Positions 8,842 to 16,294 of a stretch of 59,205 bases of DNA are shown here, in pieces. Both the position numbers and the translations under genes were made by a program. A model generated the notes under the pieces. The model searched no databases, was not told where the DNA came from, and saw nothing but the letters and a program-made list of their open reading frames with translations. Positions within the stretch are counted from its first letter, which is position 1. Every line of letters begins with the position of its first letter. Source of the stretch: CAYYFX01 sp964571855 (lineage in GTDB: Bacteria; ARS69); assembly GCA_964571855.1 (NCBI GenBank), contig CAZNDO010000024.1, positions 1 to 59,205 on the forward strand. Reading direction: 5' to 3'.

Positions 8842-10716
8842 ATGCGAATCCTGATGATCCATGCGGCGGAGTTCTCCTTCCGGGTGACCGAGGAGACGTC
8901 GGTGGCGGCGGCCGCCGGGGAGGTGTCCGAGGCGGAGAAGAGCGGCGAGTCCGGCGACGCGCTCGTCTGCTTCGTCTCGGTGGAGAAGAAGGACGAGGAC
9001 GCGGTGGCGAAGGTGGCCGCGGACGCCGTGCGGCGCGTGCTGGAGCACCATCGGCGCGTGGGCGCGGAGACGCTCTGGCTGTACCCGTACGCGCACCTCT
9101 CGTCGGACCTCGCGAGCCCGCGGGCGGCCCGCCAGGTCCTGGACGCGATGTGGGAGGGCTTCCGCGCGTCCGGCGCGCCGAAGCTCGCCCGCGCGCCCTT
9201 CGGCTACTACAAGGCGTTCGAGATCCGCGCGAAGGGGCACCCGCTGTCCGAGCTGGCGCTCACCATCACGGGGGAGGGTGCGCCGGAAGGGGAGGCCGAC
9301 GCGGGCGAGTCGAAGGCCATCCGCGCCGAGAAGAAGCTGCGCTCGCGCTTCTACGTGGTCACGCCGGACGGCGCGGAGATCCCGCACGAGGAGTTCGACT
9401 TCGGCAAGCATCCCGTGCTGAAGCGCTTCCACGGCTACGAGACCGCCGGCACCCGCGCGGCCGCGGAGGAGCCGCCGCACGTGAAGCTCATGCGCCAGCA
9501 CGAGCTGGTGGACTACGAGCCGGGCTCGGACGCCGGGAACTTCCGCTGGTACCCGAAGGGCCAGCTCATGAAGAGCCTCCTGGAGGAGCGCATCAACGCG
9601 GTGATGAACCGCTACGGCGCGATGCGGGTGGAGACCCCGATCATGTACGACTACCTCCATCCGAACCTCGCGAAGTACCTGGACCGCTTCCCGGCCCGGC
9701 AGTACGTGCTGAAGAGCGAGAAGAAGGACTACTTCCTGCGCTTCGCCGCGTGCTTCGGGCAGTACCTCATCAAGCACGACGCGCAGATCAGCTACCGGCA
9801 GCTGCCCATGCGGCTGTACGAGCTGACCCACTACTCGTTCCGCCGGGAGCAGTCCGGCGAGCTGGCCGGGCTGCGCCGCCTGCGCACGTTCACGATGCCG
9901 GACATGCACACGCTGTGCGGCGGCACGGAGCAGGCGAAGCGGGAGTTCTCCGCGCAGTTCGACCTGTCCCGGGAGTGGATGAACGACCTCGGCGTGCCGT
10001 ACGCCACGGCGGTGCGCGTGGTGCGGTCGTTCTACGACGAGAACCGGGACTTCGTGCGCGGCCTCGCCGCGCGGGTGGGCGGGCCGATCCTCCTCGAGGT
10101 CTGGGACGAGCGCTTCTTCTACTTCGTGATGAAGTTCGAGTTCAACTTCGTGGACAACCACGACAAGGGCGCCGCGCTGTCCACCGTGCAGATCGACGTG
10201 GAGAACTGCGCGCAGTTCGAGATCCGCTACACGGACGAGGACGGCGAGAAGAAGCACCCGCTCATCCTGCACGCGTCCATCTCCGGCGCGATCGAGCGCA
10301 ACGTGTACGCGATGCTGGAGCACCAGGCCGCGCGCATGAAGAAGGGGCAGAAGGGCGAGTTCCCGTTCTGGCTGTCCCCCACGCAGATCCGCTTCATCCC
10401 GGTCTCGGACCCGCACGCGGACTTCTGCGAGGAACTGGCCGCCGCGTTCCCGTACCGCGCGGACGTGGACGACCGCGACATGTCCCTCGGCAAGAAGATC
10501 AAGACGGCCGAGCAGGAGTGGGTCCCCTTCATCGCGGTGATCGGTGACCGCGAACGCGACGGCGGCCCGCTCTCCGTCCGCGTCCGCGGCGGCGAGGAGT
10601 TCCACGGCAGCCGCGACGACCTGATCGCCCGGATGGACGCCCTCCAGACCGACAAGCCGCGCCGCCCGCTGAACACGCCGCGCCGCCTCGCCCAAAGGCC
10701 CGTCTTCGTCGGCTGA
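8842..10716 (+). CDS. thrS: Threonyl-tRNA synthetase, archaeal-type editing domain
   Basis: A 624-residue class II synthetase that charges tRNA-Thr. The first ~145 residues match the archaeal D-aminoacyl-tRNA-deacylase-like editing domain (MRILMIHAAEFSF start, HLSSDLASP, FGYYKAFEIRAKGHPLSEL). The usual bacterial TGS and N2 editing domains are absent. The catalytic core has motif 2 around THYSFRRE and motif 3 in HASISGAIERNVYAML. Probable zinc ligands are the Cys of AACFGQY, the His of MPDMHT and the His of LHASISG. A C-terminal anticodon-binding domain follows. This is the only synthetase in the window. The domain plan suggests transfer from Archaea. A long palindrome follows 20 nt after the stop. 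Confidence 0.93.
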   Translation: MRILMIHAAEFSFRVTEETSVAAAAGEVSEAEKSGESGDALVCFVSVEKKDEDAVAKVAADAVRRVLEHHRRVGAETLWLYPYAHLSSDLASPRAARQVLDAMWEGFRASGAPKLARAPFGYYKAFEIRAKGHPLSELALTITGEGAPEGEADAGESKAIRAEKKLRSRFYVVTPDGAEIPHEEFDFGKHPVLKRFHGYETAGTRAAAEEPPHVKLMRQHELVDYEPGSDAGNFRWYPKGQLMKSLLEERINAVMNRYGAMRVETPIMYDYLHPNLAKYLDRFPARQYVLKSEKKDYFLRFAACFGQYLIKHDAQISYRQLPMRLYELTHYSFRREQSGELAGLRRLRTFTMPDMHTLCGGTEQAKREFSAQFDLSREWMNDLGVPYATAVRVVRSFYDENRDFVRGLAARVGGPILLEVWDERFFYFVMKFEFNFVDNHDKGAALSTVQIDVENCAQFEIRYTDEDGEKKHPLILHASISGAIERNVYAMLEHQAARMKKGQKGEFPFWLSPTQIRFIPVSDPHADFCEELAAAFPYRADVDDRDMSLGKKIKTAEQEWVPFIAVIGDRERDGGPLSVRVRGGEEFHGSRDDLIARMDALQTDKPRRPLNTPRRLAQRPVFVG

Positions 10717-10736
10717 CCCCCAAGCCGGGAAGGCCC

Positions 10737-11021
10737 GCGGTCGGAATCCGGTCCGGGTGGGACCAGCCGGCGCAGGATCGCGGCGGCCGCCCGCTCGGCG
10801 GACGCCTGCGGCCGGGGCCGGGCCTCTCCGCAGCGGCGTCGCGCAGGCGCCGGGAGGCATGGATGCCGGAGGCGCCGGAGCGCCGAGCCCTTCCGGCGAC
10901 AGGACGTCGCCGGAAGGGCGTCCGCGGCGGAGAGGCCCGGCCCCGGACGCGCGCGTCCGCCGAGCGGGCGGCCGCCGCGACCCTGCGCCGGCTGGTCCCA
11001 CCCGGACCGGATTCCGACCGC
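10737..11021 (+). repeat. Class II 3'-end palindrome, 95-bp arms
   Basis: Arms 10737-10831 and 10927-11021 match at 91 of 95 positions with no indel, around a 95-nt loop. In the loop is a perfect 14-bp hairpin, GCCCTTCCGGCGAC (10887-10900) with GTCGCCGGAAGGGC (10906-10919), capped by AGGAC. The stem starts exactly 20 nt after the thrS stop, the same distance as in the element at 73-324. Short open frames inside are GC-rich noise. The element fills most of the 431-bp gap between thrS and gcvT. Confidence 0.88.
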
Positions 11022-11049
11022 CAGCGGCCGCCCCCGCCGCGTCTCGTTG

Positions 11050-11078
11050 CTGACGCCCATCGGCCCTTCTGGTAGGCT
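11050..11078 (+). promoter_or_regulatory. Possible promoter for the gcv operon
   Basis: CTGACG (11050-11055), 17-bp spacer, TAGGCT (11073-11078), about 70 nt upstream of gcvT. It is weaker than the other promoters in the window. No glycine riboswitch was recognised in the leader. Confidence 0.42.
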
Positions 11079-11147
11079 GCACGGCCCCGGCGGATCGGCT
11101 CCCGGTTTTTCGGCCGGCGCGGCCTCCGCCCGCTTCGTGGAGCTTGG

Positions 11148-12230
11148 ATGACCGCCCTCGCGAAGACTCCCCTGCACGGCCGGCACGTCGCGCTCGGCGC
11201 CCGGATGGTGGAGTTCGCCGGCTTCGACATGCCCATCTCGTACGACGGGATCCTGGCGGAGCACCGCCGGGTCCGGACCGTGGCCGGCCTGTTCGACGTT
11301 TCCCACATGGGTGAGGCCGAGGTGCGCGGCACGGAGGCGCGATCCTTCCTGGACCGCATGCTCTCCAATTCCGTCGCCTCCGTCCCGCCGTTCCACGCCC
11401 AGTACACGCTGCTCCTCAACAAGCAGGGCGGCGTGATCGACGACCTCATCGTCTACCGGCTCGGGGACCGCTTCCTCATCGTCGTGAACGCGGCGAACGT
11501 GGAGAAGGACTTCGAGTGGATCTCCAACCACTTGCCCAAGGACGTCGATTTCCGCAACGTGTCGGAGCGGACGGCGCTCCTGGCGTGGCAGGGACCGAAG
11601 GCCGCGGAGCTGCTCGCGCCGCTGGTGGACGTGGACCTGGCGCGCGTTCCGCCGTTCGGGATCGCCGAGGGCCGGCTGGCGGGGGTGAAGGTGATCCTCG
11701 CGCGCACCGGGTACACCGGCGAGGACGGCTTCGAGATCTTCGTGGACGCGGACGACGCGGGCACGGTGTGGGATGCCGTCCTGGACGCCGGGCGGCCCGC
11801 GGGCGCCGGCCCGGTGGGGCTGGGTGCACGCGATACCTTGCGTCTGGAGAAGCAGTTCCGGCTGTACGGTCAGGACATGGATGAAGCGGTCACCGCGCTC
11901 GAGGCCGGCCTCGGGTGGGTGGTGAAGCTGGACAAGGGGGACTTCGTGGGCCGCGAAGCGCTGCTGGCCCAGCGCGCCGCCGGGCTCACCCGGGCCACGG
12001 TGGGCCTGAAGATCGCCGAGCCCGGCCGCATCATCCCGCGTCCGGGTTGCACGGTCCTGGACGGGGACCGCGCGGTCGGCGTGGTGACCAGCGGCACGTT
12101 CAGCCCCACGCTGGAGACCGGGATCGCGATGGCGCGCGTGGAGAGGCAGGCGGCCGAGCGGTCGGAGCTGCGGATCCGCGTCCGGGACAAGGACGCCCGG
12201 GCGCTGCGCGTGCGCAAGTCGTTCGTCTGA
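11148..12230 (+). CDS. gcvT: Glycine cleavage system T protein (aminomethyltransferase)
   Basis: A 360-residue cytosolic enzyme that takes the aminomethyl group from lipoyl-GcvH, releases ammonia and forms 5,10-methylene-tetrahydrofolate. Typical GcvT features are FAGFDMPISYDGI near the N-terminus, LFDVSHMGE (folate pocket), ARTGYTGEDGFEIF near residues 184-197 and the C-terminal barrel with VTSGTFSPTLE. Length is normal. It is the first gene of gcvT-gcvH-gcvPA-gcvPB and of a 16-gene run to 27936. The ATG at 11148 has GTGGAG upstream. Confidence 0.97.
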   Translation: MTALAKTPLHGRHVALGARMVEFAGFDMPISYDGILAEHRRVRTVAGLFDVSHMGEAEVRGTEARSFLDRMLSNSVASVPPFHAQYTLLLNKQGGVIDDLIVYRLGDRFLIVVNAANVEKDFEWISNHLPKDVDFRNVSERTALLAWQGPKAAELLAPLVDVDLARVPPFGIAEGRLAGVKVILARTGYTGEDGFEIFVDADDAGTVWDAVLDAGRPAGAGPVGLGARDTLRLEKQFRLYGQDMDEAVTALEAGLGWVVKLDKGDFVGREALLAQRAAGLTRATVGLKIAEPGRIIPRPGCTVLDGDRAVGVVTSGTFSPTLETGIAMARVERQAAERSELRIRVRDKDARALRVRKSFV

Positions 12231-12266
12231 GAGGGGTCCGATCGGATGGGTCTGCGGGAGGAAACG

Positions 12267-12656
12267 ATGAAGATTCCCCGGGAGTTGCGGTACACGAAGG
12301 AGCACGAGTGGGTGCTTCTCGAGGACGGAGTGGCCATCATCGGGGTCACCGACTTCGCCCAGGGCGAGCTCGGGGACATCGTGTACGTGGAGCTGCCCAC
12401 CGTCGGGACGAAGCTCGGCACGATGGAGGCCTTCGGGAACGTCGAGTCGGTGAAGAGCGTGTCCGACCTGTACAGCCCCATCGCGGGCGTGGTCGCGGAC
12501 ATCAACACGCGCCTCGCCGACGAGCCCGAGCTGGTGAACTCCGATCCCTACGGCGAGGGCTGGATGGTGCGCCTGGAGCCCGCGGACCCGCTCGAGATCG
12601 AGCAGCTCCTCACCGCGGACGAGTATTCCGACTACATCGGGGCCGAGCACGAATGA
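12267..12656 (+). CDS. gcvH: Glycine cleavage system H protein
   Basis: A 129-residue lipoyl carrier that shuttles the aminomethyl group between the P and T proteins and is reduced and reoxidised by lipoamide dehydrogenase. The lipoylation motif is ESVKSVSD with K63, one residue from the E. coli position. The start was set at 12267 because GGGAGGA (12256-12262) is directly upstream; an ATG at 12246 in the same frame lacks a site. The last bases overlap gcvPA as ATGA. Confidence 0.97.
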   Translation: MKIPRELRYTKEHEWVLLEDGVAIIGVTDFAQGELGDIVYVELPTVGTKLGTMEAFGNVESVKSVSDLYSPIAGVVADINTRLADEPELVNSDPYGEGWMVRLEPADPLEIEQLLTADEYSDYIGAEHE

Positions 12657-14041
12657 CCGCCTTCGTCCAGCACTCCGACGCCGACCGCGCGCGCATGCTC
12701 GCCGCGATCGGCGTTTCCTCCTTCGAGGATCTCGTGCGGGACATCCCGCCCGCGATCCGCGTCCAGGGCGGGCTCCCGCTGCCGGACGGGCTCTCCGAAC
12801 CGGAGACGCTCGCGCGGGTGGGCCGGCTTGCCGCGCGCAACCGCTCCGCCGCGGACCTCGCCTGCTTCGCCGGCGGCGGCATCTACGACGTGTGCGTCCC
12901 CGCCGCCACGAAGGCCATCGCTTCGCGCCCGGAGTTCGCCACCGCCTACACGCCGTACCAGGCGGAGATGAGCCAGGGCACGCTGCAGGTCATCTACGAG
13001 TTCCAGACGCTCGTCACGCGCCTCACCGGGCTGGACGTGGCGAACGCGTCCATGTACGACGGCGGCACGGCCCTGGCCGAGGCCGTCCTCCTCGCCTGCG
13101 ACGCGCATCCCGGCGAGCGCGTTCTCGTCTCGCCGTTCCTGCACCCGCACCACCGCGCCATCCTCGAGACGATGCTGGAGCCGGTGGACGTGCGCATCGA
13201 CGAGCTGCCCGCCCGCGGCGCGCGCACGGACGTCTCGGTCCTGCGCCCGGACGTGCTGCGCGGCGTGTCCGCGGTCGTGATGGCGCATCCGAACTGGCTC
13301 GGCGTCCTCGAGGACATGCGCCTCGCCGGCGCCGCGCTCGAGGCGGACGACGCGCCGCTCTTCGTGGTCTCGTGCGACCTGTCGTCCCTGTCGCTCCTGG
13401 AGCCGCCCGGACGGTACGGCGCGGACCTCGCGGTGGGGGAGGCGCAGTCGCTCGGCATCCCGATGAGCTTCGGCGGCCCCGTGGCCGGCGTCTTCGCGGC
13501 GCGCTCCGAGCACCTGCGCCGCATGCCCGGGCGCATCGCCGGCATGGCGCGGGACTCGCGCGGGCAGCGCGCGTTCACGCTCACGTTCCAGACGCGCGAG
13601 CAGCACATCCGGCGCGCGAAGGCCACGTCCAACATCTGCACGAACCAGGCGCTCACCGCGCTGATGGCCACCGTGTCCACGGCGCTCCTCGGCGAGACGG
13701 GCCGCCGGCTGGCGGCGCAGCTCTCCGCGGAGAAGGCGCACGCGCTCGCGGCGAAGCTGACCGCGGTGGACGGCGTGGCGCTCGCGGATCCGGACGCGCC
13801 GTTCTTCCGGGAGTTCGCGCTGCGGCTGCCGTCGGGCGTGTCGCCGCACGCGGTGATCGAGCGGATGGCGGAGGGCGGCGTCCTGGCCGGCATCGCGCTG
13901 GAGAAGCTGCCGGGCGGCGGCGCCGGGATCCTCGTGGCCGTGACCGAGAAGCGCCTGTGGGAGGAGCTGGACCTCTACGCCCAGCGCTTCCGCGAGGCCG
14001 TGGCCGCGCTGACACCCCTCACCGCGGGGACGAGACGATGA
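12653..14041 (+). CDS. gcvPA: Glycine dehydrogenase (decarboxylating) subunit 1
   Basis: A 462-residue alpha subunit of the split P protein. With GcvPB it forms the PLP enzyme that decarboxylates glycine and loads the aminomethyl group on GcvH. Family segments include SFEDLVRDIP, FAGGGIYDVCVPAA, YTPYQAEMSQGTLQ and SMYDGGTALAEA. The N-terminal half-type lacks the PLP lysine, as expected. The two-subunit form is common in Archaea, Gram-positive bacteria and deep-branching phyla, while many proteobacteria have one fused protein. It overlaps gcvH and gcvPB by 4 bp each. Confidence 0.96.
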   Translation: MTAFVQHSDADRARMLAAIGVSSFEDLVRDIPPAIRVQGGLPLPDGLSEPETLARVGRLAARNRSAADLACFAGGGIYDVCVPAATKAIASRPEFATAYTPYQAEMSQGTLQVIYEFQTLVTRLTGLDVANASMYDGGTALAEAVLLACDAHPGERVLVSPFLHPHHRAILETMLEPVDVRIDELPARGARTDVSVLRPDVLRGVSAVVMAHPNWLGVLEDMRLAGAALEADDAPLFVVSCDLSSLSLLEPPGRYGADLAVGEAQSLGIPMSFGGPVAGVFAARSEHLRRMPGRIAGMARDSRGQRAFTLTFQTREQHIRRAKATSNICTNQALTALMATVSTALLGETGRRLAAQLSAEKAHALAAKLTAVDGVALADPDAPFFREFALRLPSGVSPHAVIERMAEGGVLAGIALEKLPGGGAGILVAVTEKRLWEELDLYAQRFREAVAALTPLTAGTRR

Positions 14042-15537
14042 GGCCGGCCGACACCGCCGCGCCCGCGGGCGCCGAGGAGCGCGTCGTGGAGCCCACGATC
14101 TTCGAGCTGTCCGCCGCGGGGCGCCGCGGGTTCCGCGTCCCGGAGGAGCGCACCGCCGGGCGGGAGGCGCACGGCATCCCGGAGCGCTTCCTGCGCGCGG
14201 AGCCCGCGGACCTGCCGGAGAACGCGGAGCTGGCCGTGCTGCGGCACTACACGCGCCTGTCCACGCTGAACCACCACATCGAGAAGGAGATGTACCCGCT
14301 CGGCTCGTGCACCATGAAGTACAACCCGAAGCTGAGCGAGGTGGCCGCGGACCTGCCGGGCCTGCGGGAACTGCACCCGATGCAGCCCGAGGGCATGACG
14401 CAGGGCGCGCTGGAGCTGCTGGTGGATCTGCAGGAGCGGCTGGCCGCGGTGACCGGGATGCACGCCGTGTCGCTGCAGCCGTCCGCCGGCGCGCAGGGGG
14501 AGCTGACCTGCCTGCTCATCGCGCGCGCGTACTTCCGCGATCGCGGGGAGAACCGCACGAAGGTGGTGGTGCCGGACAGCGCGCACGGCACGAACCCGGC
14601 CAGCGCGTCGTTCGCCGGGTTCCAGACCGTGGAGGTGGCCTCCGACGACCGCGGCGAGGTGGACCTGGACAAGCTGGCCGCCGCCGTGGACGGGAGCACG
14701 GCCGTCGTCATGGTCACGCTGCCGAACACGCTGGGGCTGTTCGAGTCCCGCATCCGCGAGATCGCCGAGGTCGTGCACGCGAAGGGCGCGCTGCTGTACA
14801 TGGACGGCGCGAACTTCAACGCCATCGTGGGGCTCGTGCGCCCCGGCGACGTGCCGTTCGACTTCCTGCACCTGAACCTGCACAAGACGCTCGCCACGCC
14901 GCACGGCGGCGGCGGCCCGGGCGCCGGGCCCATCGGCGTGTCCGAGGCGCTGGCCCCGTACCTGCCCGCGCCGCTCCCGGCGCGCCGGGCGGACGGCTCC
15001 GTGTTCCTGGACCGGGACCGGCCGCGCTCGGTGGGGCGCGTGCACACGCACTTCGGGAACTTCGGGATCCTCGTGCGCGCGTACGCCTACCTCCTGTACC
15101 ACGGCCGCGACGGCCTCGCGGACATCTCGCGCGGCGCCGTCCTGAACGCGAACTACCTCCGGACCCGCCTCTCCGGCGAATACGAGCTCCCGCACGACCG
15201 GCCGTGCATGCACGAGTTCGTCCTCTCCGGTTCGCGGCAGAAGGCGCAGGGCATCCGCACCATGGATGTCGTGAAGCGCCTCATGGACTTCGGGTTCCAC
15301 CCGCCCACGGTGTACTTCCCCCTGATCGTGGACGAGGCGATGATGATCGAACCCACGGAGTCCGAGAACGTGGAGACCCTGGACCGGTTCGCCGCCGCGA
15401 TGCTGGAGATCGCGCGGGAGGTCCGGGAGTCCCCCGACGTCGTCCGTTCGGCCCCGCACTCCACGCCGGTGGGACGGGTCGACGAGGCCGGTGCGGCCCG
15501 CCGTCCCAATCTGTGCTGGAGCGGGCGGTGCGGGTGA
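14038..15537 (+). CDS. gcvPB: Glycine dehydrogenase (decarboxylating) subunit 2
   Basis: A 499-residue beta subunit that carries the PLP Schiff-base lysine, K283 in LNLHKTLATPHGGGG. Other conserved parts are MYPLGSCTMKYNPK (85-98), PDSAHGTNPAS (179-189) and YMDGANFNAIVG. The first ~20 residues are a variable Ala-rich extension. The C-terminus ends in a cysteine-containing NLCWSGRCG tail. It overlaps gcvPA by 4 bp, and its stop is overlapped by the next reading frame. Confidence 0.96.
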   Translation: MRPADTAAPAGAEERVVEPTIFELSAAGRRGFRVPEERTAGREAHGIPERFLRAEPADLPENAELAVLRHYTRLSTLNHHIEKEMYPLGSCTMKYNPKLSEVAADLPGLRELHPMQPEGMTQGALELLVDLQERLAAVTGMHAVSLQPSAGAQGELTCLLIARAYFRDRGENRTKVVVPDSAHGTNPASASFAGFQTVEVASDDRGEVDLDKLAAAVDGSTAVVMVTLPNTLGLFESRIREIAEVVHAKGALLYMDGANFNAIVGLVRPGDVPFDFLHLNLHKTLATPHGGGGPGAGPIGVSEALAPYLPAPLPARRADGSVFLDRDRPRSVGRVHTHFGNFGILVRAYAYLLYHGRDGLADISRGAVLNANYLRTRLSGEYELPHDRPCMHEFVLSGSRQKAQGIRTMDVVKRLMDFGFHPPTVYFPLIVDEAMMIEPTESENVETLDRFAAAMLEIAREVRESPDVVRSAPHSTPVGRVDEAGAARRPNLCWSGRCG

Positions 15538-15959
15538 CGGATTCCACCCTCGCCTGGCGCGCCTGGCCGCTGCAGCGTCGCCCCCTCCTGGGGGCGGCCG
15601 CCGCGGTCGTGGCTCTGGGCACGATCGCGGGCGTGTGGAGCTGGACCGGCAGCGCCTTCCTGTGCGCGCTCGGCCTGGTCGTGCTCGCGTTCTCCGTGGG
15701 CCCCTTCTTCGTCCCCACGCGGTATCGTCTGACCCCCGACGGGCTGGAGATCGCCCGGCTGTTCGTCACGCGGCGGCGCGCGTGGTCGGACTTCGGGGTC
15801 ATCCACCGGGACCGCGAGGCCGTCATCCTCGCGCCGGCGTCGCGGACGTCGTGGATCCCGGGTCGCAGCGTGACCCTCTTCCTGGAAGGGAACGGGGACG
15901 AGGTGGGAGCGTATGTGGAGCAGATGGTGGCGACGGCGTCCGGGGGAGCCGCCGGCTGA
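15528..15959 (+). CDS. Small membrane protein with PH-like domain
   Basis: About 143 residues: two closely spaced hydrophobic helices (residues ~18-62), then a soluble segment (YRLTPDGLEI..., WSDFGVIHRD) that looks like the short bacterial PH-like fold of two-helix membrane proteins. Function unknown. Two GTG starts are possible: 15528, with GGAG 6 nt upstream, or 15534, which forms a GTGA overlap with the gcvPB stop. It sits between the glycine-cleavage genes and the GlmL-like operon and overlaps the next gene. Confidence 0.68.
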   Translation: MRVTDSTLAWRAWPLQRRPLLGAAAAVVALGTIAGVWSWTGSAFLCALGLVVLAFSVGPFFVPTRYRLTPDGLEIARLFVTRRRAWSDFGVIHRDREAVILAPASRTSWIPGRSVTLFLEGNGDEVGAYVEQMVATASGGAAG

Positions 15960-16284
15960 TCCCGTCGCCGCCGGAGCGCGCGAGCGCGACCCGAGGGAGG
16001 ACGGCCTGTCCGCGGAGGACGAGGCGCTCCTGGACCGGATCGCGGCCGCCGTGGCCCGTTGGGGGATGGCGGTCCCGGCCGTCTTCCTGCTCGAGTCGTC
16101 GAAGCCGCTGAGCTTCGTCGGCAGCCAGTTCCTCCATTTCCTGTCGCCGATCGTGCACTCGGTGCTCGACGCGCGGGAGATGGACCGGCTCGCGGCGATG
16201 CTGGAGCGCCGCGACACCGTCGAACGGTTGATCATCCGGATCGAGCGCGCGGAGGCCGCGCGCGAGGATCCCCGAGGGAGGTAG
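15913..16284 (+). CDS. Hypothetical protein upstream of GlmL-like ATPase
   Basis: 123 residues from the ATG at 15913, which overlaps the previous gene by 47 nt. The first ~30 residues are basic and Pro-rich; the conserved-looking part begins at EDEALLDRIA. It contains a hydrophobic stretch (VPAVFLLESSKPLSFVG) and an amphipathic helix (MDRLAAMLERRDTVERLIIR). I do not recognise a family. It ends 10 nt before the GlmL-like gene, behind a GAGGGAGG site, so it is probably part of that unit. The true start could be further in. Confidence 0.62.
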   Translation: MWSRWWRRRPGEPPADPVAAGARERDPREDGLSAEDEALLDRIAAAVARWGMAVPAVFLLESSKPLSFVGSQFLHFLSPIVHSVLDAREMDRLAAMLERRDTVERLIIRIERAEAAREDPRGR

Positions 16285-16294
16285 ACCGCCACCG

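Noticed and set aside
5476..11082. Minus-strand open frame of 1868 codons
   Set aside because: It lies antisense to trpA, uvrA and thrS. Its protein is low-complexity (Arg, Val, Leu, His) as expected from the reverse of GC-rich codons. It is a shadow.
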